64,000 nt of DNA from Bacillus sp. FJAT-14578 (GCF_000504165.1 NZ_AYSE01000001.1:1178001-1242000); one strand, 5' to 3'. Positions 47,029 to 55,738 are shown, counted from the first letter of the stretch. The notes: a model not told the origin generated them from the sequence alone. A program made the numbers and translations.

Positions 47029-47226
47029 ATGAACCGTGACAGCTTAATTAATTCATTTAAAAGCGAAGTAAAGAAATCCGATCAGTTGACCTTCCCCATT
47101 TGTGTCGATTCCTTCACAAATCTCTGGCAATATGAATTCGGATCATTGGATGATCTGCCGAGCGAAATCGATGATATTATTGCCTACCGTGCTATCGAAC
47201 TTGGATTAATGGAAATGGATGAATGA
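47029..47226 (+). CDS. Small acidic protein, 65 residues, unknown
   Basis: Begins MNRDSLINSFKSEVKKSDQL and ends in an acidic helix (DIIAYRAIELGLMEMDE). AGGGAGTTGGTGAATGC precedes the ATG, and a bidirectional terminator follows the stop. No family recognised. Confidence 0.65.
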   Translation: MNRDSLINSFKSEVKKSDQLTFPICVDSFTNLWQYEFGSLDDLPSEIDDIIAYRAIELGLMEMDE

Positions 47227-47256
47227 AAAAAGGAGACCGTTGTGGTCTCCTTTTTT
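47226..47256. terminator. Bidirectional terminator between the 65-residue gene and the thioesterase
   Basis: AAAAAAGGAGACC/GGTCTCCTTTTTT, perfect stem with T-tracts on both strands. Confidence 0.92.
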
Positions 47257-47699
47257 CATTCCTTGATTCTTTTTTCACGTCGTTCTTTTGAGGAAGCATA
47301 AAGCTCCTTTTCTTGCTCTGTCTCAGGAATCACCTTTGGTACCGGTTGTGCATTTCCTGCCTCATCAAGAGCGACCATTGTCACAAAAGATGTAGTCGTT
47401 AATGTTTGCTCTCCATTTTTCAAATTCTCGCGGTATACATGTACATATACTTCCATCGACGTTTTTCCAGTCCCTGTCACAAACGATTCCAGCGTTAAAA
47501 TATCCCCTACCTTAACAGGTGACAAAAAATTAACGGAGTCAATGGAAGCCGTCACTACAGTAGATCGAGAATGTTTCATCGCTGATATGGCTGCCACTTC
47601 ATCAATGTAAGCTAACACTTTTCCTCCAAAAATCGAACCTAAATGATTCGTATCAGGTGGAAAAACCAATCTCGTTTGAACCACTTTTGATTCGCTCAT
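47256..47699 (-). CDS. Acyl-CoA thioesterase (YkhA-like hotdog fold)
   Basis: 147 residues. The hotdog signature PPDTNHLGSIFGGKVLAYID holds the catalytic Asn/Asp region. It hydrolyses acyl-CoA to free acid and CoA. ATG 47699 follows AAGGGAAACCG; a GTG or ATG up to nine codons earlier (47726) with AAGGAAGG is an alternative. It lies just after nrdF and may share its transcript. Confidence 0.87.
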   Translation of the reverse strand: MSESKVVQTRLVFPPDTNHLGSIFGGKVLAYIDEVAAISAMKHSRSTVVTASIDSVNFLSPVKVGDILTLESFVTGTGKTSMEVYVHVYRENLKNGEQTLTTTSFVTMVALDEAGNAQPVPKVIPETEQEKELYASSKERREKRIKE

Positions 47700-47732
47700 C
47701 GGTTTCCCTTGATGCACACTGTTCATCCTTCC

Positions 47733-48776
47733 TTACAGTTCATCAAACCCATTTACGTCTGATGCCTTTGTGTACTGCCTTGACTTTTGTTCAAAAAAGT
47801 CTGTTTTCCCCAGGTCTACTTCCTGATAAGCGATAATCCAGCGCAGCGGATTATGAATAGGCGCTTGCGGAAAAGCCATTCGGCCAAATCCGAGCTGATT
47901 GCAGCGTTTATTAGCCATATATTGAATATATTGCGTCAGTTCAGGCATCGTTATGCCGTCAAACTTTTCACCAATGACTTCCCTCGCCCATTCAATTTCC
48001 AGGCGTGCTGCTTCTTGGAATGTTTCGATCACAAATGTCTCTAATTCTGTCGTATTATATTGAGGATATTCATTCAATACCTCTTTAAAGATTTTCTCAA
48101 ACAAACCGACGTGAATCTGTTCATCGCGATTAATGTAATTGATCATCGTTGAACTGGCGAGCATTTTTTGATTTCTTGCCAAATTATAAAAGAATGCAAA
48201 CCCGCTGTAGAAAAACAGTCCCTCTAGAATCATATCAAATACAATCGATTTTAAGAAGTTTTCTACCGTCGGTTCTTCAGCAAACTGCTTATAACCATTC
48301 GTCACAAATTCATTTCGTTCTCGCAAGCTTTCCTCCGTACGCCAATATTCGAATACCTCATCCTGCTTCGTTTTCGAGACGAGACTCGATAACACGTACG
48401 AATACGAGTGATTGTGAATAATTTCTTGCTGCGCCAGCATAATCATTAACGCATTAACGGATGAGTCAGTAATATAATCTGCTGCTTTTTTAGCATAATC
48501 AGACTGAATGCTGTCCAATAATGCCAATAATCCGATAATCTTTAAAAAGCTTTCCTGTTCTTGTTCGGTCAACAGCTGGAATTGCTTAATGTCTTGGCCC
48601 ATATTAATTTCAAATGGAGTCCAAAAATTTGAAAGCATTCGCTTATATTTCGGATAGGCCCATGAATAGCGAACATCATCCCAATTTAAAATATTGGAAC
48701 TTCGTCCATTTATAATGCTCGTGGCACGATTGGGCGCTTGCTCATCCATTAATGTTCGTTTTATTAACGTCGTCAT
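47733..48776 (-). CDS. nrdF: Ribonucleotide reductase small subunit
   Basis: 347 residues. Houses the dimetal-tyrosyl radical cofactor used by NrdE. Ferritin-like ligands are visible in QLLTEQEQESF, MLAQQEIIHNHSYSYVL, VFDMILEGLFFYSGF and INRDEQIHVGLFEKIF. ATG 48776 is chosen because AAAGGAGAGAAAAACG precedes it; codons further upstream overlap the nrdE end. No nrdI gene is present in the window. Confidence 0.93.
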   Translation of the reverse strand: MTTLIKRTLMDEQAPNRATSIINGRSSNILNWDDVRYSWAYPKYKRMLSNFWTPFEINMGQDIKQFQLLTEQEQESFLKIIGLLALLDSIQSDYAKKAADYITDSSVNALMIMLAQQEIIHNHSYSYVLSSLVSKTKQDEVFEYWRTEESLRERNEFVTNGYKQFAEEPTVENFLKSIVFDMILEGLFFYSGFAFFYNLARNQKMLASSTMINYINRDEQIHVGLFEKIFKEVLNEYPQYNTTELETFVIETFQEAARLEIEWAREVIGEKFDGITMPELTQYIQYMANKRCNQLGFGRMAFPQAPIHNPLRWIIAYQEVDLGKTDFFEQKSRQYTKASDVNGFDEL

Positions 48777-48795
48777 CGTTTTTCTCTCCTTTAAT

Positions 48796-50169
48796 TTAAC
48801 TATGGCAGCTTTCACATTCCTCAATAATTTCGCTTGATGTCGAACGAACATAATACGTCGTTTTCAACTTGTTTTTCCAAGCCATCATATGCAAATCCAA
48901 TAGTTCCTTCGCTTTAATATCATTCCGGACATATAAGTTAAAAGAGATGGATTGGTCAATATGGCGCTGACGCTTCGCATTTTGTAAAATGCTCCATTTT
49001 TGATCAATATGATAAGTAGATTTATAGTACCAATTCGTTTCGGCATTCAAATCTGGAGCGGTCACCGGAATTTTATAATTTTTCTTTTCCTCCGAATAAG
49101 CTTTGCGGAAAATCGGGTCGATACTGGCGGTTGAACCGGCAATAATTGATGTAGATGAATTGGGGGCGACTGCCATCAAATAGCCGTTGCGAATTCCATT
49201 TTTCTTCAAAGACATCTGCAGTTCTTTCCACTTTTCAGACTCATAGCCTCTTTTCTTGAAATAAGCACCCGTCTCCCAATCAGAGCCTTTAAATAAAGGA
49301 TAAGCACCTTTCTCCTTTGCTAATTCCATACTGGCTTGTATGCTCAAATAGGCAATTTTCTCATATAACTCATCACAATACTGAATGGCCTCTTCCGACT
49401 CCCAATTGATTTTCTTTAAAGCTAATAAGTGATGCCATCCGAATGTACCTCCGCCTACGGCTCTATATTTCTCGTTTGTCACCTTAGCTTGCAGAACTGG
49501 CAAATCGTTTAGATCAATAACATTATCCAGCATCCGAATTTGAATCTTTATTAACCGTTCTAATACATTTTCTGTAACAGATCTTGCTAAATTAATAGAA
49601 GATAAGTTACAAGTAACAAAATCTCCCGGCTCCTTTGTCACCACAATCTTTCCATCTTCTAATCGCTCTTCTGTTACTTTTGTTACACTCGTATTTTGAG
49701 CTATCTCCGAACACAAATTAGAGCCATAAATGATACCTGCATGCTTATTTGGGTTAGCCCGGTTAACTGTATCTCTATAAAACATATATGGGGTCCCAGT
49801 CTCAAGCTGGCTTTTCATAATGCCTTTAAAAATTTCGATAGCTGGCACTACATCCCACAGCAGCCCTTTTTCTCCGAACTTCCCTTGCTCAGCTGCATGA
49901 ACGCACTCCGCATATTTAGTACGGAAACTGCCTTTACCTTCTTCTTCATCATAATAATCTTCCAAACTGAACCCCATCACTTTACGAATCGTATGAGGAT
50001 CAAATATATACCACTCTTCACGAGCCTCTGCTTTTTCCATAAATAAGTCTGGGATGCACACTCCTGTGAATAAATCATGAGTTCGCTGTCTCTCATCGCC
50101 ATTATTTAACTTTACAGATAAAAAACTGTGGATATCGCGATGCCAAATATCCAAATAAACACTAATGGC
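48796..50169 (-). CDS. nrdE: NrdE ribonucleotide reductase large subunit, exon 3
   Basis: The last 457 codons of NrdE. It starts AISVYLDIWHRDIHSFL after the 3' end of intron 2. It carries the active site: NLCSE (radical Cys and Glu), FVTCNLSS (redox Cys partner) and the C-terminal shuttle Cys pair in ECESCHS. A naive reading frame would extend to 50223 but those first residues are intron. Joining exons 51761-52515, 50432-50570 and 48796-50169 gives 2268 bases, 755 residues, in frame. Confidence 0.93.
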   Translation of the reverse strand, partial: AISVYLDIWHRDIHSFLSVKLNNGDERQRTHDLFTGVCIPDLFMEKAEAREEWYIFDPHTIRKVMGFSLEDYYDEEEGKGSFRTKYAECVHAAEQGKFGEKGLLWDVVPAIEIFKGIMKSQLETGTPYMFYRDTVNRANPNKHAGIIYGSNLCSEIAQNTSVTKVTEERLEDGKIVVTKEPGDFVTCNLSSINLARSVTENVLERLIKIQIRMLDNVIDLNDLPVLQAKVTNEKYRAVGGGTFGWHHLLALKKINWESEEAIQYCDELYEKIAYLSIQASMELAKEKGAYPLFKGSDWETGAYFKKRGYESEKWKELQMSLKKNGIRNGYLMAVAPNSSTSIIAGSTASIDPIFRKAYSEEKKNYKIPVTAPDLNAETNWYYKSTYHIDQKWSILQNAKRQRHIDQSISFNLYVRNDIKAKELLDLHMMAWKNKLKTTYYVRSTSSEIIEECESCHS

Positions 50170-50431
50170 CGTTACTACCCTCGGTTTCCCGATATTTATT
50201 AGGGGACTAGACTGTATCACCATCTCAGTGAGATGCTCCTCGTCAGTCGTTGAGGGGATTTCATATCATAAAATGACTTAGAAATCGGCCCTGCTGATTA
50301 CCACCATGTCCTTCACATTTTCAGATGACTTAACAGTTTCCCGTAAAGCCTGCTAGTGAAAGGCTGTTTGACGGCGTTCCAGCATATTCGGAGTTTGCTA
50401 TAATGGTCACCCACTATAGGGGCATTTGTTC
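50170..50431 (-). mobile_element. Group I intron 2 in nrdE, 262 nt, no ORF
   Basis: Minus strand. Exon 2 ends CAGGGT and the intron starts GAACAAATGCCCC, allowing a P1 with a U-G pair. The core shows R-like CCTCAACGACTGA and S-like GGTGATACAGTCTAG (the P7 strands), and the intron ends in G (GTAGTAACG) before GCCATT. Removal restores the conserved NrdE frame exactly. Confidence 0.92.
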
Positions 50432-50570
50432 ACCCTGTCTTTGCCCTAACTGATCCACACTAACCGCAGTATTGTTAAGCTGCTTCATCCACGGAATGAC
50501 TCCGGATGAAACTCCTTTAAACCCTTTAATATCACTTCCTCGGCTTCTTACCTTACCTAAATATGCTCCA
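50432..50570 (-). CDS. nrdE: NrdE ribonucleotide reductase large subunit, exon 2 (139 nt)
   Basis: A short exon hidden between the two introns. It encodes GAYLGKVRSRGSDIKGFKG, then VSSGVIPWMKQLNNTAVSVD and QLGQRQG (46 residues), the conserved segment that is missing between the two longer exons. It has no start codon or ribosome binding site, so gene callers will usually miss it. One leading T completes the Ile codon of exon 1. Confidence 0.92.
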
Positions 50571-51760
50571 CATTATCTTCGATTAAGATCGCTACTCTTA
50601 ACCCGCCTCTTTGGGCTGCTCTATGTCACCATAGAGATGAGACTATATCACGATCTCCCTAGTAAAGAGACCCCCCGCGTTTCGAGTACCCATCGCTTGT
50701 ACCCTACTCTACTCCCTTCCGTCACTAGACGTGGTTTCGATAGTCGTTCGGCCTTTATTAATCGACAAATTTATAAGTTTTAAACCTCTCAGATTGACTA
50801 TTAACCCTATACGTAATAGTTTTTCTGTCAATACCTAATATCCTCGAAGCATCCATTAGACTCATATATTTCACTCCGTCAACTTCAACAGGTCTGTTTT
50901 TGGGAGAACCCTCTCGCATTTTCCGCTTTTGTTCCTCTGATTTTGGTACTCCTTTAAGGCGGCCTTTGTTCTTTTCCGAAAGAATTCTCTTTGTTTCTTC
51001 AGAATGCTTCTTTCCATAAAACGGGTTCTTTTCACCTTCATAGCATCCCATTTTTGCTTTTCTCATTTTTGCTTTTGCTTCTTGAGTATGTTTTTTACCA
51101 TAAAAGGGATTATCCTCACCATACATGGCACATTTCTTTCGAAGAATTTCTATAGTTTCATCAGAGTGCTTCTTTCCGTAAAAAGTATTTTTTGCCCCTG
51201 TCCTACTCTTTAAAACATCTATCAAATTTTGATAGCCTTCTGCTGACATCCATTCCTTGGGAGATTTATTATAGTGATGATGATTTTTCCCTTTTAACAG
51301 ACCTGTTTTTGATGACCAAGAACGATTATAAAGTTGCTTCTTTTTCATATACTCATTGATTAGCAGTTGTTCACGTTCCTCTGCTAACGTTAAGTCCCTC
51401 TCTTCATCCCCTGTGTTGAAGACCTCAATGATTTGAAACTTAAAATTCTGTTTTCCATATTTGTGCCAAGCCCTTTGAAAGTGTATACTGTGATGTCTCC
51501 CTTCCTCCAACAGTCTTACATGCTCTTTCCATCTCTGTTGAGGCTTTCTAGTTCTGCCTACATAAAATTTGTTGGTCATTGAATTGATAATCTTGTAAAG
51601 ATACTGCATGGAAAGTAATCCCTCCAAAACAGATTATAGGGTTTTAATTTGTCGATTAAATTTAGCACGGTGATTGTCTTGCAAATATTTATTTACAAGG
51701 GTTTTCCCGTTTAGCGAGGTTATTCGATAGACGTTTCCGCCTAAAGGCACTGATTAGTTA
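50571..51760 (-). mobile_element. Group I intron 1 in nrdE, 1190 nt, with homing endonuclease
   Basis: Minus strand. Exon 1 ends AGGCAT, which pairs perfectly with intron GTGCCT (51745-51750) as P1, ending in the U-G pair. R-like CCGAACGACTATCG lies just after the ORF and S-like GTGATATAGTC near 50641-50651. The intron ends AAGATAATG with terminal G at 50571. A 14-bp inverted repeat (50758-50771 and 51646-51659) brackets the ORF, placing it in a peripheral loop. Confidence 0.93.
50758..51609 (-). CDS. GIY-YIG homing endonuclease of nrdE intron 1
   Basis: 283 residues. The GIY-YIG domain covers about 1-95, with YLYKIINSMTNKFYVGRTRK and the catalytic Arg/Glu region (RWKEHVR, later NEYMKKKQLYN). 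Three NUMOD3-type DNA-binding repeats follow (NTFYGKKHSDET, NPFYGKKHTQEA, NPFYGKKHSEET), then a C-terminal HTH-like domain (MSLMDASRILGIDRKTITYR). It would cut intronless nrdE to spread the intron. ATG 51609 follows TTTGGAGGGATTACTTTCC. The last codons (FVD, stop) form one arm of the 14-bp repeat. Confidence 0.93.
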   Translation of the reverse strand: MQYLYKIINSMTNKFYVGRTRKPQQRWKEHVRLLEEGRHHSIHFQRAWHKYGKQNFKFQIIEVFNTGDEERDLTLAEEREQLLINEYMKKKQLYNRSWSSKTGLLKGKNHHHYNKSPKEWMSAEGYQNLIDVLKSRTGAKNTFYGKKHSDETIEILRKKCAMYGEDNPFYGKKHTQEAKAKMRKAKMGCYEGEKNPFYGKKHSEETKRILSEKNKGRLKGVPKSEEQKRKMREGSPKNRPVEVDGVKYMSLMDASRILGIDRKTITYRVNSQSERFKTYKFVD

Positions 51761-52515
51761 ATGCCTCCACCATTTTTACTGACTGTCGCAATATCTGTAT
51801 TGCTGTCATATATTCCTCTCAAACTATCATCGATCGTATCGATAAAACAGCTCGACAGCTGTCCATAGCTTTTGCCGGCATTCGCTAATGTCGGCGTGGC
51901 AACGGTCATGTATAAGTTTGACAGAGCCCAGTATGATTCTTTAATGAGCTCGATTCGTTTTTCTTTTGACTCTTTCATCATCAATTTCATGGCGATAATC
52001 AAAAATCGCTCTTGCGGCAGCTCATATACGTCTCCACTGTGGGATGTAGCCAAGTAACGGTCCGCTAATGTCAACAACCCGATGTATGTAAACAGCTGGT
52101 CCCGCTCCGGAACGATGATTTGTTCAAGCTCTTCAATTTCTTCCTTCGAGTACTCTTGTAAAAGATTCTCGCTATAAATCCCTTTATTCGTTAACGTTTC
52201 AAGCAAGCCATACAAGGATCCGTATCTTTTACGAGCATCGTATCCTCTGGAAGCTGCGGCCTTCTTATAAAGCTGATCCAAATACACTTTCGCCGCTGCA
52301 TATGTCCATCGCGGCTCTTCCATCGAAATTCTTTCCAGAGCCGATAATACTAGTAAATTGCTTACTTGTTCTTCCGTCATATCCTGCCGATGCAAAGCGG
52401 CTTGTCCTACCTTTTCTCTATAGGATGAAAAATCCAATTCAGGAAAGGACCTCATTAAATCCTCTACATAGATGTTTATATAATCGTTAGCATGTGGTGC
52501 ATACGTGTTCTCCAA
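51761..52515 (-). CDS. nrdE: NrdE ribonucleotide reductase large subunit, exon 1
   Basis: The first 251 codons plus two bases. It starts at TTG 52515 after AAAAAGGAGGGAATGTT. N-terminal region includes DYINIYVEDLMRSFPELD; the first redox Cys is in GQLSSCFIDTIDD. It ends NGGGI, the conserved motif where intron 1 is inserted. Unspliced RNA would read three codons' worth into the intron and stop at 51754. Reduces ribonucleotides to deoxyribonucleotides with NrdF. Confidence 0.94.
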
Positions 52516-52540
52516 AACATTCCCTCCTTTTTCAAATAAA

Positions 52541-52817
52541 AAACGCCCATCGGATTTCGATGAGCGAATAGAATGGAATAGCTAAAAGGGGTACACGACA
52601 CCTTTCGCACTCGCATTCTATCCTCTCACCTCCCGAAGAAGATAGTACGACGTAAAATAGGCAGGTCTCCTGACTTATGCATCATCCTACTTTAAGGCCT
52701 TCCCATGAAGCAGCTTCACAGTGGATTTCCTTATTTCATCAGCAATTACAGTTGCGGGTACAGTTCTGGATTCTCACCAGATTCCCTTTTCGGTTGCTTT
52801 CACAACACCTATTTTAC
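52541..52817 (-). ncRNA. Cobalamin riboswitch with terminator upstream of nrdEF
   Basis: Minus strand: P1-side AAAATAGGTG (near 52807-52816) and CCTATTTT (near 52654), with core AAGGGAATCTGGTGAGAATC, ACTGTACCCGCAACTGTAA and the B12 box GTCAGGAGACCTGCC. An intrinsic terminator (CGCTCATCG...CGATGGGCGTTTTTT, 52541-52566) lies right before the nrdE ribosome binding site. Adenosylcobalamin should switch nrdEF off. Confidence 0.95.
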
Positions 52818-52823
52818 CGAGTA

Positions 52824-52839
52824 ACACAATATATTGTAT
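52824..52839. promoter_or_regulatory. NrdR-type box 1
   Basis: ACACAATATATTGTAT, close to the NrdR consensus acaCwATATwGtgt. Its centre is 32 bases from box 2. A -10-like TACAAT of the minus strand overlaps it. Confidence 0.82.
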
Positions 52840-52855
52840 TTAAAATTAAATAAAA

Positions 52856-52871
52856 TAACTATATCTTGTTG
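52856..52871. promoter_or_regulatory. NrdR-type box 2
   Basis: TAACTATATCTTGTTG (core CTATATCTTG). Weaker than box 1 but spaced by about three helical turns, as known for NrdR box pairs. Confidence 0.7.
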
Positions 52872-52957
52872 TCTTGTCCATTATAAAGCTAATTTTTTCA
52901 TATGACAACTGTTTTTTCCACTTTACCTACTTTAAATTAATTTCTTATTTTCGACAA

Positions 52958-53006
52958 GAGGGAGAGCATAAAGCGACATCCTCTCCATCGCTTTATGCTC
53001 TCCCTC
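52958..53006 (-). terminator. Long hairpin terminator of menC
   Basis: GAGGGAGAGCATAAAGCGA and complement, a near-perfect stem of about 20 bp; followed on the minus strand by a weak T-rich stretch. Confidence 0.75.
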
Positions 53007-53036
53007 AAAGAAATTTGATAACTACTAACTCGTCAA

Positions 53037-54155
53037 TCAATCATTATTTCGATTGACATAGGTTCTTGTTTCATATGCAATATCTCGTAAAAAATCTCGA
53101 TCTATGCCAAAACCAATTCCACATTCTGACGGGACGTTGATATATCCGTCTTTCACCATCACTTCAGGAATGATCACATCTCTCTCCCAATAACGGGCTG
53201 AGGCAGAAATATCACCGGGAATCGTAAAACCCGGAAGAGAGGCAAGTGCAATGTTATGGGCACGGGATACGCCGGATTCGAGCATCCCGCCGACCCATAA
53301 ATCAACTTCTTGATCCAAACATAAATCATGGATGCGCTTCGCTTCCGTCAGCCCTCCAACTCTTCCGATTTTTACATTGACGATTTGACAGCTTCCGAGT
53401 TCAATGGCTTTCCGTGCATCATCATATGACACGATACTTTCATCAAGACAAATGGGAGTAGCAATCTCTCTCTGCAATTTTGCATGGTCTACAATATCAT
53501 CTGAATCAAGAGGCTGCTCAATCATCATCAAGCGGAATTCATCCAAACGCTTCAAATGCTCGATATCCTGTAACGTATAAGCTGAATTCGCATCGGCCAT
53601 CAGTGGGATGGAAGGATACTCTTTTCGAATTTGGCGAATAAGCTCATAATCATAACCTGGCTTGATTTTTATTTTAAAGCGTTTATATCCTTCCTTTAGA
53701 TGGCTCTCGATATTTGCCAGCATATTTGGAATTTGGTCGATTCCAATGACAACCCCGGCTTCAATCCGTTCCCTCTTTCCTCCAATCAAGGCGGCAAGAG
53801 ATTTGCCCTCTTTTTTGGAAAACATGTCCCATACAGCACAATCAATAGCGGCCTTCGCCATATGATTTCGTTTAATGGGAGCGAAGGTCGTCTGGATCTC
53901 TTCAGGATGCTCGATAGACTGTTTAAACAAAGCTGGAATCAAAAACTCATCCAACATATGAAAGGACGTTTGAATGGTCTCTTCTGTATACCATGGAGTG
54001 GAAAACGCTACTACCTCGCCCCACCCGATGACTCCATCTCTATCTTCCACTTCTAATAAGATCATTTCCCGCTTTTGTACTGTCCCATAGCTTGTCACAA
54101 ACGGCATTAACAAGTCCATCGCAATAAAATGCAATGTCACCGATCTAATCTTCAT
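53037..54155 (-). CDS. menC: o-Succinylbenzoate synthase (MenC)
   Basis: 372 residues, enolase superfamily. Dehydrates SHCHC to o-succinylbenzoate. The catalytic Lys motif is FKIKIKPG, metal ligands are in MADANSAY, IEQPL and CLDES, and the second Lys in VNVKIGRVGG. ATG 54155 is chosen because ACGGAGGACATGGAA precedes it. It overlaps menE by 11 bases. Some family members also racemise N-acyl amino acids. Confidence 0.93.
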   Translation of the reverse strand: MKIRSVTLHFIAMDLLMPFVTSYGTVQKREMILLEVEDRDGVIGWGEVVAFSTPWYTEETIQTSFHMLDEFLIPALFKQSIEHPEEIQTTFAPIKRNHMAKAAIDCAVWDMFSKKEGKSLAALIGGKRERIEAGVVIGIDQIPNMLANIESHLKEGYKRFKIKIKPGYDYELIRQIRKEYPSIPLMADANSAYTLQDIEHLKRLDEFRLMMIEQPLDSDDIVDHAKLQREIATPICLDESIVSYDDARKAIELGSCQIVNVKIGRVGGLTEAKRIHDLCLDQEVDLWVGGMLESGVSRAHNIALASLPGFTIPGDISASARYWERDVIIPEVMVKDGYINVPSECGIGFGIDRDFLRDIAYETRTYVNRNND

Positions 54156-55650
54156 TTCCATGTCCTCCGTCCGTTTCAAGCAATAAAGGCAACCGGCGGC
54201 GTACAAGCTTATTGGATGCGTTGCGCGGCAGCTCATCAACGAAGTAGATGGCTCTCGGTACTTTATATTTAGCCAGCACCTTCCCGCAATGTTGCCTGAC
54301 CTCTTCTTCCGTTAAAGAGACCCCTTGTTGTTTCACAAGAAACGCGCACGGTACTTGTCCCCAACTCGGATCCTCCATTCCGGTCACACCGGCATCCATG
54401 ATATTTGGATGCGATAGCAATGCTGCTTCGATTTCAGCAGGATACACATTTTCGCCCCCTGATATGATCAGGTCAGAACGCCGGTCGAGCACATATAAAA
54501 ATCCTTCTTCATCCAAATAACCGATATCTCCCGTATGAAACCAACCATTTTGAAGAGCTTGATCGGTGGCATCAGGTCGATTCCAGTAACCGCTCGTCAC
54601 ATTGGGACCCTTTACTACAATCTCTCCAGGCTGATTAGGTTCCGCGTTATTCCCTTGTTCTGTTTGAATTTGTACCTCACACGGAAATAACGGTTTTCCT
54701 GCCGAACCCAGTTTAGCCAGACTGTACTCAGGAGGTAAGGTAACGATTTGGGAAGACGTTTCGGTCATTCCATATGTTTGATAAACCGGTATATTTAATG
54801 TCGCGCATAATTGTAATACAGGCAGAGGAGCCGGTCCCCCTCCAAGCAGCATACAGCGAAATTCGGAAGGATAGGCTTCCTCTCCCGCTTGATCGAGCAT
54901 TCTCGATAACATCGCGGTTACAACAGAAGCAATCGTCACTCCATCTTCCTTAATGGCACGATTGGCTGACGCCGGATCAAACTTTTCGTGCAGCACAACC
55001 TTTATCCCGTAAATAACGCTCCTCATCAAAATGGAAAGCCCGCTAATATGGAAAAGCGGAACAGCACAAAGCCAGGAGTCCTTCTCCTGCAATCCAAGGT
55101 TTAATGCCGACCCCATTGCGCTCCACCAATGGTTGCCGTATGTTTGCATAACCCCTTTTGGATGGCCTGTTGTACCGGATGTATACATGATCGTATCGAC
55201 ATCATTCATCTTAAACTCTTTTATCCAATCAAACGTTTGTTTAGATGCGTCCATGACTTCGTTAAACGTGTAAACGAGTGTGTCGGCATACTTTTGAACG
55301 TCCTGGGCGGTTTGTAAAAAGTCTTCGCTTGCCAACAAGGTTTTGACATTCGCATCTTCAAGCTGGAATTGAATTTCACGCGAAGTCAGGCGTATATTTA
55401 GGAGCACCGTCCTCACCCCGATATACTTCATGGCGTGGATGAACATAACCATTTCAAGACTATTGGAAGCCAAAATAGCGATTGTTTCTCCCCTTTCCAT
55501 GCCAAGTGACACACACTTTTCAGCCAAAGAAAGAGCTTGTTCATGAAGTTGCCGGAATGTTACCTCACCTGCCGAAGAAGAAACGGCCAGGCGGTCGGGA
55601 GTCAAATGAGCACGCTGCATAAGCCAATTCGGAATGGTTTGATCATCCAT
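54145..55650 (-). CDS. menE: o-Succinylbenzoyl-CoA ligase (MenE)
   Basis: 501 residues, acyl-adenylating enzyme. P-loop-like MYTSGTTGHPKGV, YGMTETSSQ, GWFHTGDIGYLDEEGFLYV and the late Lys in PRNASNKLVRR. It activates o-succinylbenzoate with CoA. ATG 55650 follows CAAGGAGTGAGAAAG. Separated from menB by a terminator. Confidence 0.94.
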   Translation of the reverse strand: MDDQTIPNWLMQRAHLTPDRLAVSSSAGEVTFRQLHEQALSLAEKCVSLGMERGETIAILASNSLEMVMFIHAMKYIGVRTVLLNIRLTSREIQFQLEDANVKTLLASEDFLQTAQDVQKYADTLVYTFNEVMDASKQTFDWIKEFKMNDVDTIMYTSGTTGHPKGVMQTYGNHWWSAMGSALNLGLQEKDSWLCAVPLFHISGLSILMRSVIYGIKVVLHEKFDPASANRAIKEDGVTIASVVTAMLSRMLDQAGEEAYPSEFRCMLLGGGPAPLPVLQLCATLNIPVYQTYGMTETSSQIVTLPPEYSLAKLGSAGKPLFPCEVQIQTEQGNNAEPNQPGEIVVKGPNVTSGYWNRPDATDQALQNGWFHTGDIGYLDEEGFLYVLDRRSDLIISGGENVYPAEIEAALLSHPNIMDAGVTGMEDPSWGQVPCAFLVKQQGVSLTEEEVRQHCGKVLAKYKVPRAIYFVDELPRNASNKLVRRRLPLLLETDGGHGNED

Positions 55651-55695
55651 CTTTCTCACTCCTTGCCCTAATTTTAAAAAACTATGCTTTCTCCT

Positions 55696-55737
55696 GAAAA
55701 AAACAGCTTGATGAATGAATCATCAAGCTGTTTTTTC
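55696..55737 (-). terminator. Terminator between menB and menE
   Basis: AAAAAACAGCTTGATGATTC/GAATCATCAAGCTGTTTTTT, perfect stem with T-tract directly after menB. It should reduce read-through into menE-menC. Confidence 0.9.
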
Positions 55738-55738
55738 A

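Noticed and set aside
48777-48851. 25-codon extension of nrdF into nrdE
   Set aside because: No ribosome binding site; AAAGGAGAG directly precedes ATG 48776 and NrdF similarity starts there.
50170-50223. N-terminal extension of nrdE exon 3 starting at 50223
   Set aside because: These codons are the 3' end of group I intron 2; conserved NrdE sequence only begins at 50169.
50571-51760. nrdE disruption as a frameshift or assembly error
   Set aside because: The missing exon is present, intron ends are conserved, P1 pairing is perfect and an intact GIY-YIG gene lies inside.
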